From the NCBI GenBank assembly GCA_014529385.2, contig CM043949.1, positions 141,336,858 through 141,400,857 of the forward strand: a stretch of 64,000 nucleotides of DNA, in the 5' to 3' direction. The translations under genes were made by a program, and so were the position numbers. The notes under the pieces were generated by a model. The model was not told the origin of the DNA and did not search any database. It was given only the letters and a program-made list of their open reading frames with translations. Source of the stretch: Adiantum capillus-veneris (taxonomy: Eukaryota; Streptophyta; Polypodiopsida; Polypodiales; Pteridaceae). Within the stretch, counting starts at the first letter, position 1, and each line of letters begins with the position of its first letter. Below, piece after piece: positions 21,764 to 35,507 of this stretch.

Positions 21764-22047
21764 AGGTCACGTCCTCCCGGGCTTAGTCGCCAGCTGCTCC
21801 AGCACACGCCTGCTCACTTTCTCCGATTTCAGTGAGCTTTGGCAAGCGTTCGCAGGTCGGCCTCCGTTTCCACTACGGGCAGTACTGCACAGGCTATTTC
21901 GTCATTTTGTGCAGATTTTCTGTCAGTGCCGTTTTCTGCATAACAGGTGCCTTATAGTCTTCTACGGTTTGTGCTATATAGCACAAGTTGTTCCCGCTCC
22001 ATTTCTCCTATTTTCGGGCAGTTTTCACATCAGGTGCAGCATTTACC

Positions 22048-22728
22048 ATGGCTGACAACAACAACACAGATGTGTTCAAGATGTTTGCTACTGAGGACAG
22101 GTTGGATGGGGACAACTACCCTATGTGGGCTTATATGATGCAACACGTTCTTGTGTCAAAAGGTGTCTGGAACATTGTGCAGGGCATTGATGTACGTCCT
22201 GGTTCTGAAGATGTAGGCGATATTGAGGATGTTGCAGGTCTTGCTGCAAGGATTGCAGCTGTTAGAGTTGTTTTGCCTACAGCAGAACAAGCTCGTTGGG
22301 ATGTTAAGGATGCGCAGGCTCATGCATTGATTGCGTTGTCTGTGAAGCGCACCATTATTCCTCACATCCGTTCAGCAAAATCTGCAAAACAGGCTTGGGA
22401 TATTCTAGCAGGTCTTTATGCAAGCCGCAATGAGGCTAAAATTGCTTTGCTGCGTAAAGAGCTAGAGTCGAAGATTATGCATGAGGAAGATGATATGGAC
22501 ACTTTCCTTGCTAGTGTCAAGGATATCAATGAGCAACTCATTTCTGCAGGTGAAGTCATTTCTGACAGTTCCCTTGTGCAGACTGTTCTTGATGCCTTAC
22601 CAGATTCCTACCAGACTTTTGCTAGTACTTGGAGACTGATGACCCAAGGAAATCCTGAAGTTGTCAAGTTTGATGCATTATGCACATTGCTGTTGCAAGA
22701 GTCACTTTCTACAAAAAAACAGGACTAG
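22048..22728 (+). CDS. Copia gag (capsid region), element A
   Basis: Starts at the ATG in ACCATGG (22048), about 300 bp after the 5' LTR; the relic at 9759 uses the same start. The product is the N-terminal part of the copia polyprotein that forms the particle: 226 residues with DGDNYPMWAYMMQHVL near the start, the QAWDILAGLYASRNEAK helix segment and SLVQTVLDALPDSYQTF, all typical of copia gag. It ends at TAG 22726-22728 just after an A7 run (22713-22719). The pol frame overlaps it by 68 bp. In the relic the same run lacks one base relative to A and gag and pol are in one frame, so this stop is probably a slippage mutation rather than a normal end. Confidence 0.9.
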   Translation: MADNNNTDVFKMFATEDRLDGDNYPMWAYMMQHVLVSKGVWNIVQGIDVRPGSEDVGDIEDVAGLAARIAAVRVVLPTAEQARWDVKDAQAHALIALSVKRTIIPHIRSAKSAKQAWDILAGLYASRNEAKIALLRKELESKIMHEEDDMDTFLASVKDINEQLISAGEVISDSSLVQTVLDALPDSYQTFASTWRLMTQGNPEVVKFDALCTLLLQESLSTKKQD

Positions 22729-25700
22729 GCAGCGTGCAGTTGAACAGGCTTTTATTGCTTCTCAAAGAAAGGGTGGTAACAGTAATGCAGCCACTTCTTA
22801 TGGTTCTGCTGCGAGTGGCAAAAATTCTGTTCCTAATGCTTCTGCTGGCAGCACTTCGTCTGGCAATTCTGGTGATAAGGGCAAAAAGAAGATGCGTCGC
22901 CATTATTGTAAAGCCAATGATCACTTGATCAAGTCGTGTCCTAAGTTGAAGGCCAAAGAGGCTAAGAAGAAAGAGGGTGGTTCCACTGCAAATGCTGGTT
23001 CCACTACAAATGCAGCCATTGTTGAGTCTTCTGTGAAAGGAGATTGTGATGCTGATGTTGATGCAGAATGGGATTTTAGCGCAGAGTGCACTTACAATCC
23101 TGCTGTCCATGATGCATGCTTGTCAGTTGCTGCAGATTCACATGTGTGGTATTTCGACAGTGGTGCTACAAAGCACATTACCTCACATCGTGAATTGTTT
23201 ACCTCTCTCGAGTCTGTCCCTCATGGGAATTCAGTCACTTGTGCCAACAACGCCTCTTATCCAGTTCAGGGAGTTGGAAAGATTGTGCTCACTGCTGCTA
23301 ATGGCAGTTCCTTCACACTTGTTGATGCACTTTATGTACCTGGGATCAAGAAGAATCTCTTGTCTGTATCCGCACTTGCTAGACTTGGACTTGTAGTCAA
23401 ATTTGTGGATGACAGATGTACAGTTCATGATCTCAGTTTTGGTGATGAAATTGTTGCATCTGGGCTTTTGTGCCGTGGGCTGTATAAGCTCACTTTGTAT
23501 GACAAGTGTGGACAAAATTTTGCAAATGCTGTTGCAGATTCAAGGGCTATTTCAGATGCAAAACTTTGGCATGCACGTTTTGGTCATCTGAATTTTGCCA
23601 GTTTGCTGCGTTTGCAGAAATCTGATATGGTTGCTTCTTTGCCGCCTCTTGAAGCACCTATCAAACATGTTTGTGAAGGCTGTATTCTGGGTAAAATGCA
23701 GCGTTCTAAGTTTCCAAAGGATGGTTCAGTTAGGGCCACATGCAGGTTGCAGCTTGTGCATAGTGACGTTTGTGGGCCCATGCAAACTCCGTCCTTGGGC
23801 AATTACCTGTACTTCGTGACTTTCATTGATGATTACTCCAGGCATGCGTGGGTATTTCCGCTTAAAGCGAAGTCCGAAGTTTTTATGTGCTTCAAACAAT
23901 TTTTGGCTATGGCTGAAAATGTCTCCAAATGTACTATGGGCACCCTCCGTTCCGATCGAGGGGGGGAGTATATGTCTCATGAATTTAATGCATTTCTGGC
24001 TAGTCGTGGGATAAAACACCAATGTACAGTGCCTTATACACCTCAGCAAAATGGTGTTGCTGAGAGGAAAAACAGGTCACTAACGGAAATGGCACGATGT
24101 ATGGTCAAAAGTCAAGCTTTGCCGCATTCTTTTTGGCTTGAGGCCATCATGTGTGCCACTTATGTACTTAACAGGTGTCCTACGAAAGCTTTGCAGTCTA
24201 TTACTCCATATGAAGCATGGCATGATAGAAAACCTTCTATTGAGCACATGCGTGTTTTTGGCTGTTTGGCATATGCTTTGGTGCCACAAGTGCAGCGCAG
24301 AAAATTGGATGATAAGGCTGTCAAATGTATTTTTGTTGGTTATAGTGCTGAAAGCAAAGGTTACAGGTTGTATCATCCGCAAACAAAACGTATTTTGGTT
24401 TCACGGGATGTAGTGTTTGTGGAAGATTCTGTTCAACCCTTGCTGTCATGTACTAGAGACAGTAATGTAAGCTCACAGGACATTTATGACACTTTGTTGC
24501 CTCTTTTCAGTGGTGGAAATACGAATGTAAGTTCCAATGAGGCAAATGTACAGCCTATGGGGGTTTCTGAAAATGTTTTAGAACAGCCTATTACTGATGC
24601 AGATGTACATGATGTACTTGATGAGGAAAGGGCTGAAAATGAGCAGGCTAGAGGTATGCCAAAATGGCTGGTGCACACTTTGCGTGACAGTAAATTGGAT
24701 GCACCTTTATCTAGTCGTACTCGTTCAGGCTCTCGCCATGCATCTTATGCATCAGATTGTTATGCTTTGGCTGTGTCTAGTTTACATGATGTTGAGGAGC
24801 CTCTGTCTTTTGATGAAGCACAGAATTCAGAAAATTGGATTGCTGCCATGAAATCAGAATATGATGCACTTATAGAGAATGACACATGGACTTTATGTGA
24901 TTTGCCTCCTGGCAAAAAGGCCATTGGTACGAAGTGGGTTTACAAGTTGAAACGCAAGCCGGATGGTGAGATCGATCGCCATAAGGCTCGACTTGTTGCA
25001 AAGGGTTATGCACAACAAAAAGGCATAGATTATGAAGAGACTTTTGCTCCCACTTGTCGTATGACTACTGTGCGTTTTCTATGTGCATTGGCAGCTCATT
25101 TTGGTTGGGATGTACATCAATCAGACATTGTTACTGCTTTCTTGAATGGTGACATATTTGAGGAAGTTTATGTAACGCAGCCTCGCGGTTTTGTCATAAA
25201 AGGACAAGAGGACAAAGTGTGCAAATGTAAGAAGGCTTTGTATGGGTTGAAGCAATCTCCTCGTGCTTGGTATGAGAAAGCTGACACTCATTTGGTTAAA
25301 CGAGGCTTTCGTAACAGTCCAACAGAAAGCACATTGTATGTAAAGCGTGAGGATGATGTATTTCTCATTGTGGTTCTTTATGTTGATGATTTGCTGATCA
25401 CTGGACCAAATGAGAGACATATTGCTGAATTTAAGGCTGATTTGAATGCTACTTTCAAGATGAAAGATTTGGGGCTGTTGCATCATTACTTGGGTATACA
25501 GTTTAAGCAGTGTGATGGTGGTATTGCCTTGTGTCAGAAAAGTTACATAGAGACATTGCTATGTAAGTTTGGACTTGAGGATTGCAAACCTATTGCCACT
25601 CCCATGGAAACAGGTTTGAAGTTGAGTCTACATGATGCTGGCGATCCTGCTGATGTCACTCTTTACCAAACTGCTGTTGGCTGCCTCATTTATGTATGCA

Positions 25701-26335
25701 ACACGAGGCCAGATATTCAGTTTGCAGTCTCGCAGGTCAGCAGATTTATGCATAGCCCAGGGTCTAAGCATTGGCAGGCTGTCAAGAGGATTTTCCGCTA
25801 CCTTAGTGGCACTTTACATCTTGGCTTGTTTTATCCCAAGGGGGGATCATTGCCGCCAGACTTACATGCTTTTTCGGACTCAGATTGGGCTGGTTGTTTT
25901 GACACGCGAGTGTCCACAAGTGGTTTTTGTTTCATGCTTAGCAGTTCATGTATATCATGGTTGAGCAAGAAGCAACCTACTGTGGCCACTTCGAGTTGTG
26001 AGGCTGAGTACAGGGCAGTCTTCACAGCTACGGTTGAGTGTGTATGGCTCAAACGCCTTATGGCTGACTTGGGTGTTGGACAGGACACTGCCAACACTAT
26101 CTACACTGACAGTCAGAGCGCATTGGCAGTTGCGAGGAACCCAGTTTTTCATGCTCGCACAAAGCACATTGAGGTGCATTACCACTATGTCAGGGAGAGG
26201 CTCTCAGCAGGAGAGATCAGCTTGGCTTATGTGCCAACACAGGACAACCTTGCAGATCTTTTCACAAAGGCATTGTCTCGTGAGAAGCTTGAAGCTTTCC
26301 GCAAAGCTTTGGGCTTACTCCCCTTTGTGGACTGA
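22661..26335 (+). CDS. Copia pol polyprotein, element A
   Basis: Open to TGA at 26333-26335, with no independent ATG expected; it should be translated as the continuation of gag. In order: an altered zinc knuckle (R-H-Y-C-x4-H-x4-C, first Cys lost, 22898), protease DSGATKH (about 23155), integrase zinc region LWHARFGH...CEGC and DDE core HSD, RSDRGGEY, NGVAERKN (23755-24075), reverse transcriptase with KARLVAKGYAQQ, DIVTAFLNG and YVDD (24825-25395), and RNase H with FSDSDWAG and CEAEYRA (25870-26310). Apart from the knuckle and the frame break from gag, every catalytic motif is present. It supplies maturation, reverse transcription and integration of the element. Confidence 0.95.
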   Translation: MSSLMHYAHCCCKSHFLQKNRTRQRAVEQAFIASQRKGGNSNAATSYGSAASGKNSVPNASAGSTSSGNSGDKGKKKMRRHYCKANDHLIKSCPKLKAKEAKKKEGGSTANAGSTTNAAIVESSVKGDCDADVDAEWDFSAECTYNPAVHDACLSVAADSHVWYFDSGATKHITSHRELFTSLESVPHGNSVTCANNASYPVQGVGKIVLTAANGSSFTLVDALYVPGIKKNLLSVSALARLGLVVKFVDDRCTVHDLSFGDEIVASGLLCRGLYKLTLYDKCGQNFANAVADSRAISDAKLWHARFGHLNFASLLRLQKSDMVASLPPLEAPIKHVCEGCILGKMQRSKFPKDGSVRATCRLQLVHSDVCGPMQTPSLGNYLYFVTFIDDYSRHAWVFPLKAKSEVFMCFKQFLAMAENVSKCTMGTLRSDRGGEYMSHEFNAFLASRGIKHQCTVPYTPQQNGVAERKNRSLTEMARCMVKSQALPHSFWLEAIMCATYVLNRCPTKALQSITPYEAWHDRKPSIEHMRVFGCLAYALVPQVQRRKLDDKAVKCIFVGYSAESKGYRLYHPQTKRILVSRDVVFVEDSVQPLLSCTRDSNVSSQDIYDTLLPLFSGGNTNVSSNEANVQPMGVSENVLEQPITDADVHDVLDEERAENEQARGMPKWLVHTLRDSKLDAPLSSRTRSGSRHASYASDCYALAVSSLHDVEEPLSFDEAQNSENWIAAMKSEYDALIENDTWTLCDLPPGKKAIGTKWVYKLKRKPDGEIDRHKARLVAKGYAQQKGIDYEETFAPTCRMTTVRFLCALAAHFGWDVHQSDIVTAFLNGDIFEEVYVTQPRGFVIKGQEDKVCKCKKALYGLKQSPRAWYEKADTHLVKRGFRNSPTESTLYVKREDDVFLIVVLYVDDLLITGPNERHIAEFKADLNATFKMKDLGLLHHYLGIQFKQCDGGIALCQKSYIETLLCKFGLEDCKPIATPMETGLKLSLHDAGDPADVTLYQTAVGCLIYVCNTRPDIQFAVSQVSRFMHSPGSKHWQAVKRIFRYLSGTLHLGLFYPKGGSLPPDLHAFSDSDWAGCFDTRVSTSGFCFMLSSSCISWLSKKQPTVATSSCEAEYRAVFTATVECVWLKRLMADLGVGQDTANTIYTDSQSALAVARNPVFHARTKHIEVHYHYVRERLSAGEISLAYVPTQDNLADLFTKALSREKLEAFRKALGLLPFVD

Positions 26336-26399
26336 TCCTGTCCTCAGGGCATGGCACTTCCCTTTACTCATGTGCTAGCTCTCGTTCACCGCATCACTC

Positions 26400-26410
26400 C
26401 AGGGGGGATT
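26400..26410 (+). other. Polypurine tract of element A
   Basis: CAGGGGGGATT immediately before the 3' LTR at 26411. Confidence 0.8.
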
Positions 26411-26637
26411 TGTTACCATATACATGTGGTAGTGATGTGTGTGAACACACTAGGACTGCCGGGGCATTTTTTCCCTCTTTAGGAGGTTTTTTCCCCCGTG
26501 CATTGTATATACGCCCATCACTCTAGGGCTATCCATCTTTCCATTGCACACTAAGTAATATACTCTCTATTGTGTGCCTTGAGCTTCCTTCGTCTTCTCC
26601 AAGCTGTGTGTGTTTCTCTGCAACCCTAATTCCAACA
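26411..26637 (+). repeat. 3' LTR of copia element A
   Basis: 227 bp, identical by eye to 21523-21749. It is followed by the TTGAG duplication at 26638-26642. Confidence 0.96.
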
Positions 26638-26642
26638 TTGAG

Positions 26643-28106
26643 TACCCGAAGCCGAGCTTCCTGAGCTTCCTCTTGGGCTTCATCAATAACCTGCTGTCGT
26701 TTGATCTTTCTTTGTTTGGCTGCATGCATTCTTTCTAGCAATTCATTGGCTAGCGGCAAATTGTATTTCTTTAAACGACATCCACTAATCCAATTAGCCA
26801 TTGGTTCACCATCTAGGTTGGACAATTTTACTGCTCCACTTGGAGATACATCTTCAATGATAAACGGTCCGTTTCTCTTTTTCTTAAACTTGGGAATGTG
26901 TTGCTTAAGGGAATAGACTAAAACTAAGTCCCCTTTCTTGAAGATTTTTGTGATTAAGTGGGAATCAAAAAACTATTTTTGTTTTTGCTTTTGTGCATAG
27001 ATATGAGCTACGGCAGTTAGCCTTTGCTCATCTAGCTTTTCCAAATCTTCAAGTCTTTCTGACAATTAATGTCCAGTCCACTCAAAATTTTGTGCTACCC
27101 TTAATGTCGGCAATAGAAATTCTATTGAAAGTATGACATCAAGACCATAAACAAGGTTAAAGGGTGTAGCATTTAAAGCTGTTTTGAATGAAACTCGATA
27201 AGCCCATAGAGCAGCATGGAGATTCATTTCTCAGTTTGTCCTTCCCGAACTAACCACTTTAGTCAGCACCGAGCTAAGAATTTTATTCGTATACTCAGCT
27301 TGTCCGTTTGCTTGTGGGTGATAGGGAGCTGATTTGTTATGAATGACCATAAACTCATTAAGCAAATACTCGATTACTTCATTGAGGAAATGAGTTCCCC
27401 GATCACTGACAATTTCTATTGGACGTCCATATCTCGTGAATACATACTCATATAAGAATGCAACAGTGGTGCTGGCATCATTCTTTTGAGTTGCTTTAGC
27501 CTCGGCCCACTTGGTCAAATAGTCTATAGCTACAATGATATATTGAGCTTGGGTTCTATAAGCAAGTGGCTGTATTGGTCCAACAAAATCTATACCCCAT
27601 TTTGGGAAAGCTCTAGCCCCCATCATTGGTCTTAAGGGCATGCTATCTACACGTGTTGGCATTTTGGCTCGTTGACAAGCATCACACCTTCGAACATATT
27701 CTTTGGCATCTGCAAAAAGCATTGGGCACTATATGGTTGCCATTAAGGTTGCTCTTGCGGTGATCTCACTAGAAAAGTGACCTCCAGCTAATCCAGCATG
27801 TGCTTGTTCTATAATCGGAATATACTCGTTTTCATTTGTACAAAGAGGCAAATGTTGATCTTTACCTCTTCGATACAATTGGTTTCCAATAAGAGCATAG
27901 TCTCTTGCTTCAGTTTCAATTGCTCTTTGACAACGTTTACTCATATTCACAAGAAATGTTTGGGTCGATAAGTAAGTAACTACATAGTTACTCCACTTAG
28001 GAACAAGTGACATTTGAAACAATGTTACATGAGGTATGGGTGTTTTTTTTGACATTAAGGGCAATCTTTTACAAAAGATCGAACATCGCTCCCCATAGTC
28101 GGCCAA
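26643..28106 (-). pseudogene. Element B integrase region
   Basis: Minus strand, from the zinc region (AHAGLAGGHFS, then RRCDACQRAK near 27690) through the DDE core: GIDFVGPI (about 27595), IVSDRGTHF (about 27400) and NGQAEYTN (about 27295). The C-terminal domain (GDLVLVYSLKQHIPKFKKK) and a Gln/Glu-rich linker lead into the site where A inserted. Stops at about 27728, 27231 and 27060 break it. Its role was insertion of the DNA copy. The neighbouring codons continue in frame at 21522 once A is removed. Confidence 0.85.
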
Positions 28107-30170
28107 AATACTCCAAGTCTCAAGATTTGTTGCATAGTTTGGTCTTCCGCAAAGTGAAGTCCTACTATGGTAACATGTGCTTGACTTAGGTACTGTTCTT
28201 TTTCTTCAGGATTAATGTATAAGAGCAATATCCCGTCTTGATTTATTTTGTATAGCCTACCAGCTAGTAATTGATACATAATCGATTGCTTGATTAATCT
28301 GATTGTGATAGGAAGTGGTATTTGTGAATCCACTTGAGCCATTGTCATCAATGACACAATGTTTTCTGACCATCTAGGTATCATTTCCACGGAGAACAAA
28401 TAGGCATCCGGTAAATCATCGTCTACCCCTTTAGGTGATTCTCCTGAAACAATCCTTGGCAAATGATATGCTCGTTGATGTGTAGTCCCCTTTTTTACAA
28501 CCATAATAAAATCAAATTCCAGAAGAATGATGAACCATCTCACTATTCTTCCTGTGCTACATGGCTTGTTGACCAAATACAACAAGGCTTGGTGGTCCAC
28601 AAAGAACACAAACTTGTTGGCTAATAGGTAATGTCTATACTTTTTAACGGCATAGATCATTCCTAATCCTTCCCTATCAGTGGTGATGTAATTACTCTCC
28701 GCCATGTTCAATTGTGGGCTAGCATAAGAAATAGGAAAGTCAATTTTCCCTTCTCTTGGTTGAGCTAGTATACAATCGATATCAAAATTGGAAGCATCTA
28801 CGTGTACATGGAATACCTTATTCCAATCTGGTGCTTTCAATATTGGAGCTAAGGTGAGAGCTTGCTTAAGCTTCATGAAGGATTCTTCACATGCCTTGGT
28901 CCATTCAAAGTGTATAATCAAGCTATAAACGGGTTTTGCAATTATAGTGTACATGTAGAAATCATCAGTAATATCCACAATGCCTCATCAAGGCTTGCAC
29001 CCTCTTGACTATTATTGGTCTAGGAAAATCAGCAATGACATGAACCTTCTCAATATTAGTAGCTATGCCATTTTTAGACACTATATGTCCAAGAATTTTT
29101 CCTTTTCTACCCATGAATTTGCACTTTTTAGGATTTAAGCAAATCCTATAAAGTCTTATATATTTTTCGAATACCTTTTTGAGGCGTTCAAAATGATCAG
29201 CTCGGATTGATGAATGTATGCATAGATCATCCATATATACTTCTAAGAATTTCCTAAGATATTCTTTGAAAGCATGACTCATCAACCTTTGAAACGTGGC
29301 TGGAGCATTAGTTAACCCAAACGGCATAACCCAATAGGCAAATATACCCCATTCTGTTGCAAAAGTAGTTTTATGCTGATCTTTTGGGTCAACCAAAAGT
29401 TGATTGTATCCCGAAAAGCCATCTAAGAAGCCGTAAGATTCTTTTTCTGCAACTCGTTCTAAAACATGCTCAGTGATTGGAAGAGGAAAGTTGTCCCTAA
29501 TGGTAGCTACATTCACCTTTTTGAAATTAACACACACTCATAATTTTCCATTCTTCTTGGGTACTACCACAATTGGAGACACCCAATCCGTGTGTTCAAT
29601 TTCGTAAATGAATTTGGCTTCCTTTAGTTTTTCAATCTCTTCTTTTATCTTCCTGGAAAATGTTTCATTATACGTGTATGGCGTTTGTCTACTTGGTTTC
29701 GCATCATCTCTCATGGATATGGTATGTTGACAGGTTTCTGGATCAACACCCTTGAGATCCTTGTTAGACCAAGCGAAGATGTCTTGGTATTCCTTTAACA
29801 AGCTCAGCAAGAGCTCTTCTTCTTCTTCTGTTAGGTCATTTGCAATGTAAGCAGGTCTAGGCTCTTCTCTTGGTTTACCCAAGTCTATCTTTTTAGCATT
29901 TTGAGGCCCTTCATAAGACTCACCCTGTTTCCGTGGTTCCCTAACAGGTTGTTCGACTATGATTTTTTGATCTTGGAGAGTATACTTTTTGTAATGGGAC
30001 GGAACACTCATTGCATCCTTAGCATCATCTTCCGTGGTTTCCATTTCGATCGTATATATCTCCTTTAGAGCTTTTTTCAACTCTTGATATTTCTCAGAGT
30101 GGTTTTTTATCCTGTGGTTTTGCTTGAGTACCCTTCCTTGTTTTTCTTGATATTTGAGACATTTTTGCAT
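28055..30170 (-). pseudogene. Element B reverse transcriptase and RNase H
   Basis: Minus strand. Ty3/gypsy reverse transcriptase motifs in order: WVSPIVVVPKKNGKL (about 29570), FLDGFSGYNQ, MPFGLTNAPATFQRLM, YMDDLCIHSS (about 29240-29212), LGHIVSKNGI. RNase H follows with HVHVDASNFDIDCILAQP and EGLGMIYAVKKYRHYLL (28800-28600), then the linker to integrase with HLPRIV. A TGA at 29538-29540 falls exactly where E and gypsy elements in general have Arg in GKLRVCVD. A frame break separates reverse transcriptase and RNase H near 28970. It is not functional. A single RNase H is present. Confidence 0.88.
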
Positions 30171-31660
30171 TTTTGTTTGAAGGATATTTGCTAGTTATTT
30201 TGTCCTTGACACAAAAATTTGCATCTATCTGCATCAAGAATTGTATTCTACTGGAGACTAATGACATAGGTCGTGTTTTCACAATTTTGGTGTCTCTTTC
30301 TCGTCTATACCATTTTTGTCTTCTCGATTTCTGGTTTGGAGAGTCAAAAAACTTTTCCTCCCCTCCTTTTAAGAGTAGCTTAGCTCTCACATGCTCTTTT
30401 TTTGACCCTGAATCTTCTAAGGTAGCCGAGTGTTCATCTAAATCATCAGTTGCATCGTAATAGAGGTCTAAAAAGACTTGTTGAGCTTTCATTACGTCCT
30501 TGGGTTCCTCATCTTCGTCTTCAATGTTGAGGATTGAAATCATTTGGATGGGAAGTATGTCGTAGCCATCCTCATTGCAAAATTGAGTAGGCATAGACGT
30601 ATTCACATATACATCCATTGTCGCTAAGATTTGAGTCCACTCTAATGGCTCAAACAAATGCTCTGGAAAGGGTTCAAGTACGTAGGCTTCGTCTGTGTAG
30701 TCCCTTTCTAGAATACATTCTTTTCGTCTTAAACTTCCATTTTCTGAAGCTCCACACATCCAAATAGGAGTGTCTTTGTTTAACTAGGATGGAAGCTTAG
30801 TTTCAGCCGAAGAGACTAAATCAAACTCTTGGATGGGTGTTTTCAAGACATCTCTATAAGTGTGATCTTTTAGATTTACTCTTGTTATAGATCCCACTTG
30901 CTTTAAGTACAGATAATTGTTTCCCCAATCTTGGATAAGTTGTACCTATCGCATGAAAGGTCTTCCCAATATGATTTCATATTTGAGTTTTTTCCCAAAG
31001 TCTACTATGGCAAAAGTGTGTTGATATTCAATTCCACAGGAATTGACTATCACTTTTTCAAGCAGCCCTAATGGTCTCTCAATGTGTCCGTCAGTCAATT
31101 GCAATTTCATTCAAGTTTGTATAATGGCTGGTTGTCCCCAGGATTCCCATACTGCTTTAGTGGCTATGGCTATGCCTGCTCAACTATCCAGTATTGCCAT
31201 GGTTTCAATGTCATTATATTTCACTGGGAGGGTGGTGTTTCCTTCTTCCCCTTCATAATATTCTCTAACTTTGTTCATGGAAACAGATCGAATCTCTTTG
31301 TTGTCCATTTTATTTTTCAATTTTCCCAAATTCTTCGAGATTAGCCCCGTTATCCCCACATTCTCTAGGGTTTTTTGTAGATCATTCCATAAATATGGTC
31401 TGAGTTTTAACAGTTCTCCCAAGGTAAGAGTGCATTGGATGGGTGTAGACATGATTGAATGAATGTTGTCTACTTCTAGGGTATGTTCAGCTCTTTTTAC
31501 TTGAGTGGTCTTACACATTGTGGATTCATCTTGGTTATCTCCCAAGTAAGAAGGTAATGTTTTCAAGGCCAATGGTTTTGACATTCCCGAAGCTTCAGAT
31601 CCGCAATCCCCGTACAAGGATTGTACATCCATGTTTACATCAGAAGGTAGGTTATCCAAC
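30171..31660 (-). pseudogene. Element B first protease region and linker to reverse transcriptase
   Basis: Minus strand from 31660: a linker, then a retropepsin between about 31250 and 30920. Its active-site turn reads LDS followed by a TGA and AGIAIATK (about 31192-31177), and its end reads EIILGRPFMR (about 30975). From 30759 to 30094 a charged linker (acidic, then Lys/Arg-rich) leads to the reverse transcriptase. This is the protease in the normal gypsy place, before the reverse transcriptase, so the domain at 19203-21522 is a second one. Several stops are present. Confidence 0.75.
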
Positions 31661-32831
31661 TAGACTTCCTCTATAGGAGCTGGCTTTAGAGTTAGGCTCC
31701 CATTATTGATCTCTAAGTCTTTTTTCCATAAGTGTCCTGGCCAGTCTTCCTCTACTACGAAGGGAATTCCGTCTAAGGCATCTTCGTTGTCAGGCACTAT
31801 AAGCTCTGGTTCTTTTGTCTCAAGGCGGGGTTCTGCCACCACATCGGATTTTTCTTTAGTGTCTCTTACCACAAGCTCTTCAGGTTTTGCAATACTTTCA
31901 AGCTTGGTTTTTTGTTGTTCTAGCATTTCTTGCGTGATTCTTACCAAATCTGGATAAGCTTCCAGCTTAGTTGCTTCCATGTCTGGAGAAGGATAGTTTT
32001 TTCATTCGTTTTCCATGTTTTGAACTTCTTTAAGTCCTGCTTGGTAGGCTTCCAAGGCTGCGTTAATAGGCTCAAAAATTTTATCAACCAGAATGGATCC
32101 TCCAGATTTCACGGTTGTTTCCTTGAATTCACTTCTAGTTTCTTTCAACTTTTCCTGGAATAGCTTTTTTGCTTTCTCCTCGATTTCAACCCGTTGTGTT
32201 TGTTTTCTCATCTCATATCTTTTGCTTTTGCTTCTTTTGATTCTTTGAGAGGAAACTTTCGTATTTTCCGAATCAGCAGAGGAGTTGTGTTTCTTTTTCT
32301 TGGCCTGGGCTCTAGTGATTACCTTGATTGGAACAATCCGTTCACTCTTTGATGAGCTACTAGGTATCACTTGGACTACGCTTATTATTGTTTTACCCTT
32401 GTTTAAAGGATTTTTAGGACAATATTTCGAAAAGTGTCCTCCCTTTTTGCAACATTGTATGCAACAGGCTTCAACTGGTTTGAGGTTCTTGTCAGGCTCT
32501 GGACATTCATTTTTCCAATGATTATCTCCACCACAGTTATGACAATTTCCTGTTCCTGGCTTAATCGTGGGTCTTACCATGGGAGGTCAAACACCCTGAT
32601 TAGCTACATAATACATTGGTGCAAGCTCTGGTGGAGCACAAGTCACGGTTTCTTCCATTGGTGGTGGATGTGAATTATACCAATCTCCTTCTAACATTAT
32701 TGTAGATGGACTAGGCTCTGCATAGGGTGTAACAGGCACTAATGCTTGTTCATCTATGACTCCTTCAGAGTGCGTGTAATTTACAGGCACTGCATTATGT
32801 CCTGGATATGGAGGTTGTTGTCCCAACACAG
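31661..32831 (-). pseudogene. Element B gag C-terminal part with zinc knuckles
   Basis: Minus strand, left of the insertion of C. It holds a Pro/Tyr-rich stretch (about 32829-32590), a canonical knuckle CHNCGGDNHWKNEC (about 32540-32500), a second C/H cluster CIQCCKKGGHFSKYC (about 32465-32420), then a Lys/Arg/Ser-rich basic region and an acidic region (32000-31660). It is broken by stops near 32587, 32005 and 31660. It joins 49048 on the other side of C in frame. Confidence 0.8.
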
Positions 32832-35461
<2,630 letters not shown>

Positions 35462-35480
35462 TTTTGTGCCCCACTGAGGA
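35462..35480 (+). other. Possible primer-binding site of element C
   Basis: The sequence just after the LTR end reads TTTTGTGCCCCACTGAGG. Its position fits a primer site. I could not match it to a particular tRNA end. Confidence 0.35.
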
Positions 35481-35507
35481 GGGCTTCTAAGAGACCTTCA
35501 GTTTACA

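Larger units (their letters stand above)
21523..26637 (+). mobile_element. Ty1/copia element A, 5115 bp, very young
   Basis: Two 227-bp LTRs that are identical as read, a 5-bp target duplication TTGAG at 21518-21522 and 26638-26642, a copia primer site, gag, pol in the order protease, integrase, reverse transcriptase, RNase H (the copia order), and a polypurine tract. It lies in the B polyprotein between the integrase C-terminus and the second protease-like domain, on the opposite strand to B. Identical LTRs mean very recent insertion. One frame break between gag and pol is discussed under pol. Confidence 0.97.

Noticed and set aside
23046-24851. Secondary frames inside the pol gene of copia element A
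   Set aside because: They overlap an intact 1224-codon frame with clear domains and are shadows.
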